A stretch of DNA of 64,000 bases, from positions 124,001-188,000 of the forward strand of contig NZ_AUMT01000004.1 in NCBI RefSeq assembly GCF_000430825.1, written 5' to 3'. The notes beneath the pieces were generated by a model. It was not told the DNA's origin. It made no database searches and was given only the letters and a program-made list of their open reading frames with translations. Positions within the stretch are counted from its first letter, which is position 1, and each line of letters opens with the position of its first letter. A program made the translations under genes and the position numbers. Positions 8,999 through 17,892 of this stretch are shown here, piece by piece. The stretch comes from Chryseobacterium daeguense DSM 19388 (GTDB lineage: Bacteria; Bacteroidota; Bacteroidia; Flavobacteriales; Weeksellaceae).

Positions 8999-9553
8999 TT
9001 ATACTTTCATAATTTCAGCTTCTTTTACTTTAAGATGTTCATCGCAAAGCTTCACATATTTATCGGTAAGAACCTGGATATCGGCTTCTATTCCTTTGAT
9101 CACGTCTTCAGAAACACCATCAAGCTTTTTCAGTTCTTTCAAACCGTTTTGTCTTGCATTTCTTACTACTATTTTTGTGTCTTCAGTTTCAGCCTTAGCC
9201 TGTTTTGCAAGTTCTCTTCTTCTTTCCTCCGTTAAAGGCGGAACGTTAAGAATGATATTAATCCCGTTATTAGAAGGGGCAAAACCTAAATTTGAATTGA
9301 TGATTGCTTTTTCAATATCATTAATAGCTTTTGAATCCCAAGGTTGAATAGAAATTGTCATTGCATCAGGAATAGAAACATTGGCTACCTGGTTGATAGG
9401 AGTTAAAGCTCCGTAATATTCCACCATTACATCCTGAACCATGTTTGTAGACGCACGTCCCGCTCTGATTCTCTGAAATGCATGATCCAGGTGCTTAACA
9501 GCTGCTTCCATATCCTCTTTTACAGACTCTACTATAAGATCTAATTCTTCCAT
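8999..9553 (-). CDS. frr: Ribosome recycling factor
   Basis: A 184-residue protein, the exact family length, when started at the ATG at 9551-9553 (MEELDLIVESVKEDMEAAV). The longer frame from 9583 adds ten residues not seen in the family. It has the RIRAGRAS motif of domain I and the PPLTEERRRELAK motif. RRF with EF-G splits post-termination ribosomes. It lies downstream of pyrH on the same strand, a very common bacterial pairing, but the 137-base spacer holds drifting TTAGGAA-type repeats. Confidence 0.98.
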   Translation of the reverse strand: MEELDLIVESVKEDMEAAVKHLDHAFQRIRAGRASTNMVQDVMVEYYGALTPINQVANVSIPDAMTISIQPWDSKAINDIEKAIINSNLGFAPSNNGINIILNVPPLTEERRRELAKQAKAETEDTKIVVRNARQNGLKELKKLDGVSEDVIKGIEADIQVLTDKYVKLCDEHLKVKEAEIMKV

Positions 9554-9690
9554 TATATAATAAAAATTTGATAAGTTACACATTTAAATATAAGTAATAT
9601 GTAATTGGTAATGAGTAATAATTTTTAAATTCTTGAATTTTTTAATCTTTAGATTAACTAATTCCTAAATCCTATTACCTAATCCCCAAA

Positions 9691-10437
<747 letters not shown>

Positions 10438-10454
10438 TCAGAATTTTGACTTTG

Positions 10455-10462
10455 CAAATATA
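10455..10462 (-). promoter_or_regulatory. -7 promoter element of pyrH
   Basis: Minus strand TATATTTG, an exact TAnnTTTG match. The rest of the 361-base spacer between pyrH and porQ is AT-rich, and apart from the porQ promoter I see nothing else in it. Confidence 0.55.
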
Positions 10463-10733
10463 ATCATTAATAAGGTTGATTTTTAATTATAAATTAAATT
10501 TTTAAATCTTGTGTTTAAACCTCTTTACAAAGATTTTATAAAAGACTATTTTAATTATCGCAAGGCTAAAACAAGAAAATAAGATAATCTTTAACTTAAA
10601 ATTTTCAAAAATTTTGCCTGGCTTTGCTTTTTAAACTAAACTCTTAAATCAAAATAAAACCACAATTTTCACGAATCTTGAATATTTAAATATAAATAAT
10701 GTAAGAAATATTTTGAAAAGTACGAAAAAGGAT

Positions 10734-10741
10734 TATTTTTG
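10734..10741 (+). promoter_or_regulatory. -7 promoter element of porQ
   Basis: TATTTTTG, an exact TAnnTTTG match, 18 bases before the TTG start of porQ. Confidence 0.55.
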
Positions 10742-10759
10742 CATTAATAATAAACTGAA

Positions 10760-11752
10760 TTGAAGAAAATTGTCATTTTTTCATTATTTCTCTCAGGAAT
10801 TGTTTCTTACGCACAAACAGGAACAAATGTTTTTCCGTTTTTGAACCTTCCTGTGTCCGCAAGGCAGGCTGCTCTGGGTGGCGACGCAATTTCCATAAGA
10901 GATCGTGATGTTTCATTTGCCATTGCAAACCCTTCTTTGCTCAATAAAGATTCTGATAACCAACTTTCTGTAAATGCAACAGCTTACCTGGCCGACTCAA
11001 AATACGGAACCATTGCTTATGCCAAAGATTTTGATAATGGCCACATGGCAACCATCAACGCGCGGTATATGAGCTACGGAGATATTCCGAGGACGGATGA
11101 CAGCGGTTTCGAAAATGGAACGTTCAAAGCTTCTGATGTTTCTATTGGAGCCGGATATGCCTATCAGTTTGAGGAAGACTGGACTATCGGTGGAGGATTA
11201 AATTTCATCACTTCAAAAATAGACAACTATACTTCTTCTGCCATCGCAGGAAACCTGGGAGTTACCTATTATAACAAAAAGAATAAGGAAACGGCTTCTG
11301 TGGTTTTAAGAAACTTCGGGTATCAGTTTAAAACATTCAACGGGACAAGAGAGAATCTTCCTTTCAGGATAGATTTGGGATATACCAGGATTTTAAAAGC
11401 AATTCCTTTAGCCATTACTATTACAGCTCACGACCTGCAGGAATTTGATATTTCTTCACAATATAATGTGAACGGCCAGGAAGTGAATGTGGGAAGAAAA
11501 ATTGCCGATCACTTTTCTTTAGGAGCAGAACTGTTCCCTGAAAAAAGCTTCAACATCAGATTAGGTTACAACGTAAAAAGAGGAAATGAGCTTGCCGTGG
11601 CAGACCAGAGAAACTTCTCGGGGCTTTCTGCAGGTTTCGGGATTAAGCTTTCCAGATTCAGGATTGATTATGCTCATGTGAGATATCATAATTCTTCTAA
11701 CGTCAACCAGATTGGTATTTCCGTGGATCTTACGAGCCATGCAGGATATTAA
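10760..11752 (+). CDS. porQ: Type IX secretion system protein PorQ
   Basis: A 330-residue predicted outer-membrane beta-barrel with a signal peptide (1-18, ending SYAQ). The conserved PorQ opening is TNVFPFLNLPVSARQAALGGD. The start is TTG at 10760-10762, directly followed by an MKK-like signal sequence; no ATG fits. PorQ is one of the few T9SS proteins found outside the main por clusters, with a role at the cell surface in handling type A LPS and sortase attachment (known from Porphyromonas). cmk follows in the same direction, the usual Bacteroidetes neighbourhood. Its presence implies that the strain has a type IX system encoded elsewhere. Confidence 0.9.
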   Translation: MKKIVIFSLFLSGIVSYAQTGTNVFPFLNLPVSARQAALGGDAISIRDRDVSFAIANPSLLNKDSDNQLSVNATAYLADSKYGTIAYAKDFDNGHMATINARYMSYGDIPRTDDSGFENGTFKASDVSIGAGYAYQFEEDWTIGGGLNFITSKIDNYTSSAIAGNLGVTYYNKKNKETASVVLRNFGYQFKTFNGTRENLPFRIDLGYTRILKAIPLAITITAHDLQEFDISSQYNVNGQEVNVGRKIADHFSLGAELFPEKSFNIRLGYNVKRGNELAVADQRNFSGLSAGFGIKLSRFRIDYAHVRYHNSSNVNQIGISVDLTSHAGY

Positions 11753-11823
11753 AAATTTAAAGAAATCCGCCCTCTTAAATTTATAATGATTTAATTTTAA
11801 ATAGATTACCATACAAAACATTG

Positions 11824-11858
11824 GAAAACCTTGAGAAATGTCTTAAGGTTTTCTTGAT
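11824..11858 (+). terminator. Hairpin between porQ and cmk
   Basis: GAAAACCTT (11824-11832) pairs perfectly with AAGGTTTTC (11845-11853), followed by a short T-rich stretch. It may partly terminate porQ transcription before cmk. Confidence 0.55.
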
Positions 11859-11887
11859 TTTTAAGAAAAATTCTTGAAATTTGCGGT

Positions 11888-12562
11888 ATGAAAAAACCTG
11901 TAATCGCTATCGACGGCTACTCGTCTACCGGAAAAAGTTCAATATCAAAAGTCATAGCCCGCAAGCTGGGGCTTATTCATCTGGATACAGGGGCGCTTTA
12001 CAGGGGTGTAACCTGGTTCGCACTGCAGAATTGCACCAATAAAGACGGAACCATTAACCTGGATGAATTATTTTCTTCTCTCGGACAAATAGAGCTTGAA
12101 TTTAAAAATGATAACGGAGAGCTGGTACTATTCCTTAACCATATTGATATTTCTAAGGCGATCCGAAGCAATGAGGTATCATCCAACGTCAGTTTTGTGG
12201 CAAAACAGAAAGAAGTAAGAGATTTTCTCCTGCAGTCTCAGCGCAGCCTGGCAGAAAAAGGCGGCATTATTATGGACGGACGTGACATAGGGACAGTAGT
12301 TCTGCCAAATGCGGACTATAAGTTTTTTCTCACCGCAAGCATTGATGAAAGAACAAAAAGACGCTATCAGGAACTCTTGACCCTTGGGATAGAAGCTGAT
12401 GAAGAAACTGTTAAAGAAAACCTTATAGAACGGGATAAGATTGACAGTGAGCGGGAAATCGCTCCTCTGAAGCAGGCGGATGACGCCATCGTAATTGATA
12501 ACACGAGCCTGACGAAACAGGAAACCATTGAAAGTATTTTATCTCACATTAAAAAGATTTAA
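11888..12562 (+). CDS. cmk: Cytidylate kinase
   Basis: A 224-residue P-loop kinase that converts (d)CMP to (d)CDP. P-loop IDGYSSTGKSS lies at residues 8-18, HLDTGALYRGVTW binds the nucleotide, and the second half holds MDGRDIGTVVLP and the lid arginines (DERTKRRYQEL). Length is normal. It lies 135 bases after porQ, and a hairpin lies between them. Confidence 0.97.
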   Translation: MKKPVIAIDGYSSTGKSSISKVIARKLGLIHLDTGALYRGVTWFALQNCTNKDGTINLDELFSSLGQIELEFKNDNGELVLFLNHIDISKAIRSNEVSSNVSFVAKQKEVRDFLLQSQRSLAEKGGIIMDGRDIGTVVLPNADYKFFLTASIDERTKRRYQELLTLGIEADEETVKENLIERDKIDSEREIAPLKQADDAIVIDNTSLTKQETIESILSHIKKI

Positions 12563-12657
12563 CACTTTTTAATAACTCATTTCACTTTTTGGTATGTTAA
12601 TTGTACACCTTAAAACAAGCAAAAACTAATATTTATTAACTATTAAAAAAACAAAAA

Positions 12658-13005
12658 ATGTCTAGAAAAGGAAACAATTCAGCAGGTATATTGGCAGGTC
12701 TTTTAGCAGGTGCTGCAGCAGGTGTTATCTTAGGAATGCTTTACGCTCCGGAAGAAGGTAAAGAAACAAGAAAGAAGATTAAAAATAAAGCTAATGATCT
12801 TAAAGATCAGGCCAAAAATAAATACGGAGAAGTTTCTGAAAAAGTAAAAGATCAGTATGGTAACATCTCTTCTACTTTTAAGGAGACAGCTAGCAACGTA
12901 GCGCATACCGTGAAAGACGGATACGATAAATATAAAGATCAGATCGTTTCTAAAACTACAGATGTAGTAAAAAATGTAGAATCAGAATTGAATGATCTAA
13001 AATAA
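12658..13005 (+). CDS. YtxH-domain protein
   Basis: A 115-residue protein with one glycine/alanine-rich membrane segment (about 9-30, GILAGLLAGAAAGVILGMLY) followed by the YtxH hallmark APEEGKETRKKIKNKA and a long amphipathic, lysine-rich helix. YtxH proteins are small envelope proteins linked to general stress; the exact role is unknown. It is the first gene of a three-gene set with the holin-like and 165-residue proteins, although a terminator hairpin at 13034 separates it from them. Confidence 0.88.
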   Translation: MSRKGNNSAGILAGLLAGAAAGVILGMLYAPEEGKETRKKIKNKANDLKDQAKNKYGEVSEKVKDQYGNISSTFKETASNVAHTVKDGYDKYKDQIVSKTTDVVKNVESELNDLK

Positions 13006-13033
13006 ATAGTTTATTTTTAGATAAATTTATGGG

Positions 13034-13065
13034 AAGGGACTTTATACATAAAAGTTCCTTTTTTT
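13034..13065 (+). terminator. Terminator after the YtxH gene
   Basis: Arms AAGGGACTTT (13034-13043) and AAAGTTCCTT (13051-13060) with one G-T pair, then seven T. Confidence 0.7.
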
Positions 13066-13084
13066 ATAACTTTAAATAGAAATT

Positions 13085-13393
13085 ATGATTGAAACTATAA
13101 AAGAATATGCGTCAAAAAGAATTGATCTCCTGAAGATTGAAGCGACGGAAAAAACGTCTCTTTCAGCGGGAATGATCACTTATTTTGTCGTACTGCTCGT
13201 TGCCTTTGGTTTTTTTATTATTCTGTTCAATTTCGGGATCGCCTTTCTTATAGGGAAAGCTTTGGGTGATTATTCCTACGGATTCTTAATTGTAGCGGCA
13301 GTTTATCTTTTAATAATGATTTTTATTATTATATTTAAAAAGAGAATTGTAAACGCTGTGGCAGATCAGGTTATTAAATTTTTAAATCATTAA
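13085..13393 (+). CDS. Phage holin-like / YqjE-type small membrane protein
   Basis: A 102-residue protein: charged N-terminal helix (MIETIKEYASKRIDLLKIEATEK), then two membrane segments (about 27-52 and 62-85) split by a short polar turn. This matches the holin-X / YqjE group of small chromosomal membrane proteins, not a true phage holin: no phage genes are near. Its gene ends four bases before the next ATG, so the two are cotranscribed. E. coli carries a comparable trio (YqjD, YqjE, YqjK) tied to stationary phase and ribosome inactivation. Confidence 0.75.
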   Translation: MIETIKEYASKRIDLLKIEATEKTSLSAGMITYFVVLLVAFGFFIILFNFGIAFLIGKALGDYSYGFLIVAAVYLLIMIFIIIFKKRIVNAVADQVIKFLNH

Positions 13394-13397
13394 AACT

Positions 13398-13895
13398 ATG
13401 GGCAGAAAGTATGAGAGCTTAGAGGAACTCAGAAGAAAGAAAAAATTATTGAAAACAGAAATCAATGATCTGGAAAATCTTCTTACGTTCAAGAATACGA
13501 AAGAAAGTTTGAGTGCATTCACCAATGGTTTAACAGATCAGTATCTGCAGGAAAAAGTAGATGAAGACGGTGATGAAAAAGTTGTTCTCAGAAAAGACGT
13601 TATTGCAAAACAGATCACTTCCGAAATCAAGGATGCGCTGACCAGCAGAAATACAGCAATGGGAATTGCCAGCTCCGCATTCAAAGGGAATGCAGTAGAT
13701 GCTTTAATTAAGCTGGCCGTTACGGCAATTGTCGGAAAGTATGTAAAAAATAATATCAAAAGTTCCAACTGGAAGAAAAAATTAATAGGAGTTGGTATGA
13801 TTTATCTCGCTCCTATCGCATTAAAATTCATCCGGAAAAAACTTGAAAATTATCAGAAAAACAGAAGCGTTTCAAGCATGGAACAGCTGATTTAA
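13398..13895 (+). CDS. Hypothetical protein, partner of the YtxH/holin-like pair
   Basis: A 165-residue protein with a charged N-terminal coiled coil (about 5-35, LEELRRKKKLLKTEINDLENLL), a middle helical part, and two moderately hydrophobic helices (about 108-122 and 130-145) before a basic tail. I do not recognise a named domain. Translation is coupled to the holin-like gene (four-base gap). The order membrane anchor, holin-like protein, coiled-coil protein resembles the proteobacterial YqjD-YqjE-YqjK locus in layout only. Confidence 0.7.
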   Translation: MGRKYESLEELRRKKKLLKTEINDLENLLTFKNTKESLSAFTNGLTDQYLQEKVDEDGDEKVVLRKDVIAKQITSEIKDALTSRNTAMGIASSAFKGNAVDALIKLAVTAIVGKYVKNNIKSSNWKKKLIGVGMIYLAPIALKFIRKKLENYQKNRSVSSMEQLI

Positions 13896-13910
13896 GTAAG
13901 ACTTAAGACG

Positions 13911-13974
13911 TTAGAAGTTAGAAATTAGTTTAATACACAGCATAAAACTAACTTCTAACTTCTAATATCTAATT
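13911..13974. repeat. Inverted TTAGAAG heptad repeat between convergent genes
   Basis: The left arm 13911-13931 (two to three drifting TTAGAAG units) is the reverse complement, with one mismatch, of the right side around 13945-13966. Further degenerate units run to 13974. It forms a long AT-rich hairpin between the stops of the 165-residue gene and the SpoU methyltransferase gene and can act as a two-way terminator. Confidence 0.65.
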
Positions 13975-13975
13975 T

Positions 13976-14701
13976 CTATTTTGAAAAAAGCTGTCCCAAA
14001 ATAATGCCCGCCGCCATGGAAACATTCAGGCTTTCCGTGGACTGAGATTTCCCGAATCTTGGGATCATCACACTTTTCTGAAGAAGTTTTTCCGTTTCCG
14101 GACGCATTCCGTTGCCTTCATTTCCAAGAATTAAATTCATTTTCTCAGGTCTTTCAAAAGCATAGATATTCTCCCCTTCCATATCTGTTCCGATATTTGT
14201 ATTTTCAGTTTTTGAAAGGTATTCGATTAAATTTGTATAAACAATATTTACCCTGGTAAAAGAACCCATTGTAGCCTGAATTACCTTAGGGTTGTAAAAG
14301 TCTACGGTATCTTCACTACAGATGATCTGCTCTATTCCGAACCAGTCGGCCAGTCGGATAATTGTCCCCAGATTCCCCGGATCCTGAATGCCATCCAGAA
14401 CCAGCTGGATATTTTTATCCTCTAATTTTTCTTCATTTCCGAGATAACACACTGCCACCGAATCTTTTGGAGTTTTGAGGAAACTAATTTTTTTTAGCTC
14501 ATTTTCAGAGATATGAGTCACAGGAACATCTACACGGCCTAATTTTTGCGGATCGGTAGATAATATTTCCTTAATTTTAAAGTTAGAATTAAAAAGTTCA
14601 CAAATGATTTTATTACCTTCAACCAAAAACAAATTGTATTTTTGCCTGAACTTCTTTTTATCCAAAGATTGTAAAACTTTTATTGTATGAGCTGTAAGCA
14701 T
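13976..14701 (-). CDS. TrmH/SpoU-family RNA 2'-O-methyltransferase
   Basis: A 241-residue protein started at the ATG at 14699-14701 (MLTAHTIKVLQSLDKKKFRQKY). It carries the three SPOUT trefoil-knot motifs: GIQDPGNLGTIIR, LILGNEGNGMRP and the C-terminal SQSTESLNVSMAAGIIL, after an N-terminal L30-like RNA-binding region (about 1-85). It uses S-adenosylmethionine to methylate ribose in tRNA or rRNA; the exact target is not readable. The exact -7 element at 14717-14724 rules out the upstream in-frame ATG at 14719. The first 15 bases overlap the divergent TamL-like gene. Confidence 0.92.
   Translation of the reverse strand: MLTAHTIKVLQSLDKKKFRQKYNLFLVEGNKIICELFNSNFKIKEILSTDPQKLGRVDVPVTHISENELKKISFLKTPKDSVAVCYLGNEEKLEDKNIQLVLDGIQDPGNLGTIIRLADWFGIEQIICSEDTVDFYNPKVIQATMGSFTRVNIVYTNLIEYLSKTENTNIGTDMEGENIYAFERPEKMNLILGNEGNGMRPETEKLLQKSVMIPRFGKSQSTESLNVSMAAGIILGQLFSK
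14637..14644 (+). promoter_or_regulatory. -7 promoter element of the TamL-like gene, inside the methyltransferase gene
   Basis: TATTTTTG, an exact TAnnTTTG match, about 43 bases before the ATG at 14687 and within the coding region of the opposite-strand methyltransferase. Confidence 0.55.
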
Positions 14702-17278
14702 TATAAGAATTCTCCTCAAAAATATTACAAAATTATCTCATTTGCAACATTTGTAGGCCTCCTTTATGCTTGTAGTACCACAAAAAAAGTTCCGGACGGC
14801 GAATATTTGCTTACCCAGAACAATTTTGAATTTGAAGATAAAAAAGAGTTCTTCGACGGAGAACTGAAAGGTTACGTTCAGCAAAAGCCTAACAAAAGGC
14901 AGTTTCTTTTCATGCCATTGAGTTTGTGGCTTTATAATGCTGCCAACCCAAAATACGATACCCTTCTTAATGAATACATGACCTACCCTAATGAACTCAG
15001 AGATCAAAAGCTGAGGGATTCTCTTTTCATTAAATATAATATGAAAAACAGTGTAGGAAAAAGCTTATTCTTTGACAGGCTGTACCACAGCTGGGGATCT
15101 GCTCCGGTGATTCTGGACCAGACTAAAACAGAAAAAAGCGCAGAGTCTATTAAAAAAAGGCTTACGTATAGAGGATACTGGGATGCGGAGGTAAAATTCA
15201 AGCATGATCTTGATTCGGCGGCTAAAAAAGCTGCGGTTACTTATTTTATCACCCACAAAGATCCTACCTATATAAAAGAATATTACTACAATATTACCGA
15301 TCCGAAGGTCAAGAATATTTATCAGCAAAAGATTCATGAAAGCCTTATAAGACAGGGACAGGTGCTGGACCAGACCGTTCTTGAAAAGGAAGTCACGAGA
15401 ATTAACGAATTAATGAGGGAATATGGTTATTATAAATTTAATAATCTAGGGGATGAAATCTATTTCGTTGCAGATTCACTGAAAAGCAGAAAACAGGTTC
15501 CGGTGACCCTGGAAATCCACCGAGACTCCCTGGACAGACCATATAAAGTAGCAACCATCGGGAATATAGATGTTGCCATTGTGGATGAAATGTCGGACTA
15601 TCCTAAGAATACAAAGAAAGACAGCCTTAGAGGGATACGTTTTCATAAAAATTCGGATCAATATAAATCGAGAGCCCTCTGGAGAGCGATTACGGTGGGA
15701 CCAAAACAGGTGTATGACCAGAAAAAATTTGATCTCACCAAAAGAAACCTTCTATCAATGAATAACTTCAGCATCCTGAAAGCCAAAGATTCATTGAGAC
15801 GCGGCGGAGATATTTCACCGAATGACAGTATCATTGATGTAATGTACGTCTTAAAACCGCTTCCTAAATACGAATTAAAACTGGGAACCGATATTAATTA
15901 TTCTCAGCTGTTGAACCTTGGGGTTTCCCCGTCTGTGGACCTTACGACAAGAAATATTTTCGGTGGTGCAGAAAACCTTTCTACCAGCTTATCCGGAACG
16001 TTTGGCTCTATTAGAAGCACAAAGGATATCAGCAAAAGAGTTTTAGCGTATGAAATATCTGCACAGGCTTCCCTTAATTTCCCAAGATTGCTGCTGCCAT
16101 TTGATTATTATAAATTATTGCCGAAACGTTACAGTCCTACTTCGTCTATTGTTTTAGGAGCTTCCGTGCAGAATAACATCGGCTTGGGGAGGGTAAACTT
16201 TAATACGGGATTAAATTATCTTGCTACCGTAAATGATAAGGTTTCCCATAGATTAACATTATTCAATACACAGCTGAGCTTAACGAAAAATAAGGATGCT
16301 TATTATGATTATTTTGTAAATGATAAAGAGGTGCTTGATGAGATTTTTAAAAGTTATTTCGCTTACAGGCCTTCTATAAAACAACAATTCGAAGCCGGCC
16401 AGCTTACAAGAGACGAAGTTTCTGAGAAGATCACAGAAGATGAAGAATATCAGGTAAACTTACCAAATGATGACCTTTATAATTCATTTATAGGAACTTT
16501 GGTAAACAAAGACAGGCAGACACAGGATGTTCTTATTTCATCCATGATTTATAATTTTGTGTATAACGAAATTGGAAAAAAAGATTACCCCAATGCTTTC
16601 TATTTCAACGGAAAAGTGGAATTAGGCGGGAATATTTTCAGTATTTTTAATCAAAAAAGAAATGAAGGGGGAATTATAACGGCACCTGAAAGAACAATAT
16701 TTGGTGTTCCTTATGCACAATTTGTAAAGTTTGATTTTGATGTAAGAAAGTATTTTAAATTTAACAGAAATACGTTAGTCCTCCGTCAGTTTGTGGGTGT
16801 GGGTATTCCGTATGGAAATTCTTCTACTATGCCTGTGATACGTTCCTATTTCAATGGTGGTTCTAACGATATCAGGGCTTGGGTGGCGTTTGGTGGCTTA
16901 GGCCCGGCAGATTCACAGGTAGACGAGAGAGTTCGTACCTATATGACGGAAAATGTAAAATTAACGACCAACATAGAATTCAGAGTTCCTTTTACAGATA
17001 TGTATGAAGGAGCGATTTTTACGGATATAGGCAATACATGGAGCCTGAAAAATTATAATGATGGCTTCGACGACGAGTTTAAATTCAACAAATTTTACAA
17101 ACAGGTGGGTATCGGAAGCGGTTTCGGATTAAGGGTAAATGTAGCTTATATCACTTTAAGACTAGACCTTGCATATAAAATCTATGATCCGAATAAACCG
17201 ATGGGCGACAGATGGAGATTGAAATATTTCCAGCCCTTCAAACCTACTCTGAATATAGCGTTCGGTTATCCGTTCTAA
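14687..17278 (+). CDS. BamA/TamA-family outer-membrane lipoprotein (TamL-like)
   Basis: An 863-residue protein. The start MSCKHYKNSPQKYYKIISF leads into a lipoprotein signal with lipobox LLYAC (Cys28 region) then STTKKVPDGEYLLTQN. POTRA-like repeats follow (about 40-390), and a C-terminal 16-strand barrel (about 400-863) ends GYPF with an aromatic last residue. It has the barrel motif VRFY-like IRSYFNGGSNDIRAW. Lipid-anchored TamA relatives of Bacteroidetes are called TamL and work with TamB in outer-membrane assembly; no tamB is adjacent here, so the TamL name is an inference. The stop overlaps the convergent SanA-like stop by four bases. Confidence 0.85.
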   Translation: MSCKHYKNSPQKYYKIISFATFVGLLYACSTTKKVPDGEYLLTQNNFEFEDKKEFFDGELKGYVQQKPNKRQFLFMPLSLWLYNAANPKYDTLLNEYMTYPNELRDQKLRDSLFIKYNMKNSVGKSLFFDRLYHSWGSAPVILDQTKTEKSAESIKKRLTYRGYWDAEVKFKHDLDSAAKKAAVTYFITHKDPTYIKEYYYNITDPKVKNIYQQKIHESLIRQGQVLDQTVLEKEVTRINELMREYGYYKFNNLGDEIYFVADSLKSRKQVPVTLEIHRDSLDRPYKVATIGNIDVAIVDEMSDYPKNTKKDSLRGIRFHKNSDQYKSRALWRAITVGPKQVYDQKKFDLTKRNLLSMNNFSILKAKDSLRRGGDISPNDSIIDVMYVLKPLPKYELKLGTDINYSQLLNLGVSPSVDLTTRNIFGGAENLSTSLSGTFGSIRSTKDISKRVLAYEISAQASLNFPRLLLPFDYYKLLPKRYSPTSSIVLGASVQNNIGLGRVNFNTGLNYLATVNDKVSHRLTLFNTQLSLTKNKDAYYDYFVNDKEVLDEIFKSYFAYRPSIKQQFEAGQLTRDEVSEKITEDEEYQVNLPNDDLYNSFIGTLVNKDRQTQDVLISSMIYNFVYNEIGKKDYPNAFYFNGKVELGGNIFSIFNQKRNEGGIITAPERTIFGVPYAQFVKFDFDVRKYFKFNRNTLVLRQFVGVGIPYGNSSTMPVIRSYFNGGSNDIRAWVAFGGLGPADSQVDERVRTYMTENVKLTTNIEFRVPFTDMYEGAIFTDIGNTWSLKNYNDGFDDEFKFNKFYKQVGIGSGFGLRVNVAYITLRLDLAYKIYDPNKPMGDRWRLKYFQPFKPTLNIAFGYPF
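14717..14724 (-). promoter_or_regulatory. -7 promoter element of the SpoU methyltransferase, inside the TamL-like gene
   Basis: Minus strand TATTTTTG, an exact TAnnTTTG match, 15 bases before the ATG at 14701 and inside the signal-peptide codons of the divergent gene. A second match (TAATTTTG, 14728-14735) lies just upstream. Confidence 0.55.
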
Positions 17279-17892
17279 TCCGGGGAAACTCCCAATGCAA
17301 AATAAACTACAGCGACCGTTCTGGCGAGAATCTCCCGTAACTGGTTTCTGTAATAGCTTTCGGGTTTATTTACATCTTGTGCATCAAAACCCAGCGCATT
17401 CATGTTATTATTCCGGGCAAAAAGCAAGGCCCGAAGATTGTGAAAACCTTGTGATACAATGATAATATTGTCTTTCTTATAAACATCCTTACATCGCAGA
17501 ATACTTTTATATGTGTTGAAACCTTTTGGGTCTTCAATTATGATTTCTTCCGGTACGCCTTCCTGGTAAATGAGATAGGTTTTCATGGCTGCAGGCTCAT
17601 CATAGCCGCGGCTTTTTTCTCCGCTTACAATAATTTTTTTTATTTTTCCGTGGTGGTAAAGCAATGCCGCCGCATCCATTCTTTTTGTGAAATAAGGGTT
17701 GGAAAGCCCGGATCTCATTTTTGGGGAAGTTCCCAGAACAAGGGCAATTTCGCGGGGTGGGATTTTCGATATTTTACGGTAGGTCCTTCCGTTGGTAAGT
17801 GCAAAAACCCAGGCATTAGCAAGGCATATCAGCAGAATTCCTATTTCTATTGATATAAAGGTAAGGTTGAATATGTTTTTTAAAATCCTCAA
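17275..17892 (-). CDS. SanA/YdcF-family (DUF218) membrane-anchored protein
   Basis: A 205-residue protein: one N-terminal membrane anchor (about 9-31), then a DUF218 domain with ALVLGTSPKMRSG, KIIVSGEKSRGYDEPAAMKTYL and IIIVSQGFHNLRALLFAR. The E. coli relatives SanA and ElyC affect envelope barrier function and enterobacterial common antigen or peptidoglycan metabolism; the reaction is not firmly known. The start overlaps the stop of the upstream reductase gene by four bases (17889-17892), so the two form an operon. Confidence 0.88.
   Translation of the reverse strand: MRILKNIFNLTFISIEIGILLICLANAWVFALTNGRTYRKISKIPPREIALVLGTSPKMRSGLSNPYFTKRMDAAALLYHHGKIKKIIVSGEKSRGYDEPAAMKTYLIYQEGVPEEIIIEDPKGFNTYKSILRCKDVYKKDNIIIVSQGFHNLRALLFARNNNMNALGFDAQDVNKPESYYRNQLREILARTVAVVYFALGVSPD

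Noticed and set aside
13085..13393. Prophage holin
   Set aside because: No lysin, capsid or integrase genes nearby; fits the chromosomal holin-like stress protein group.
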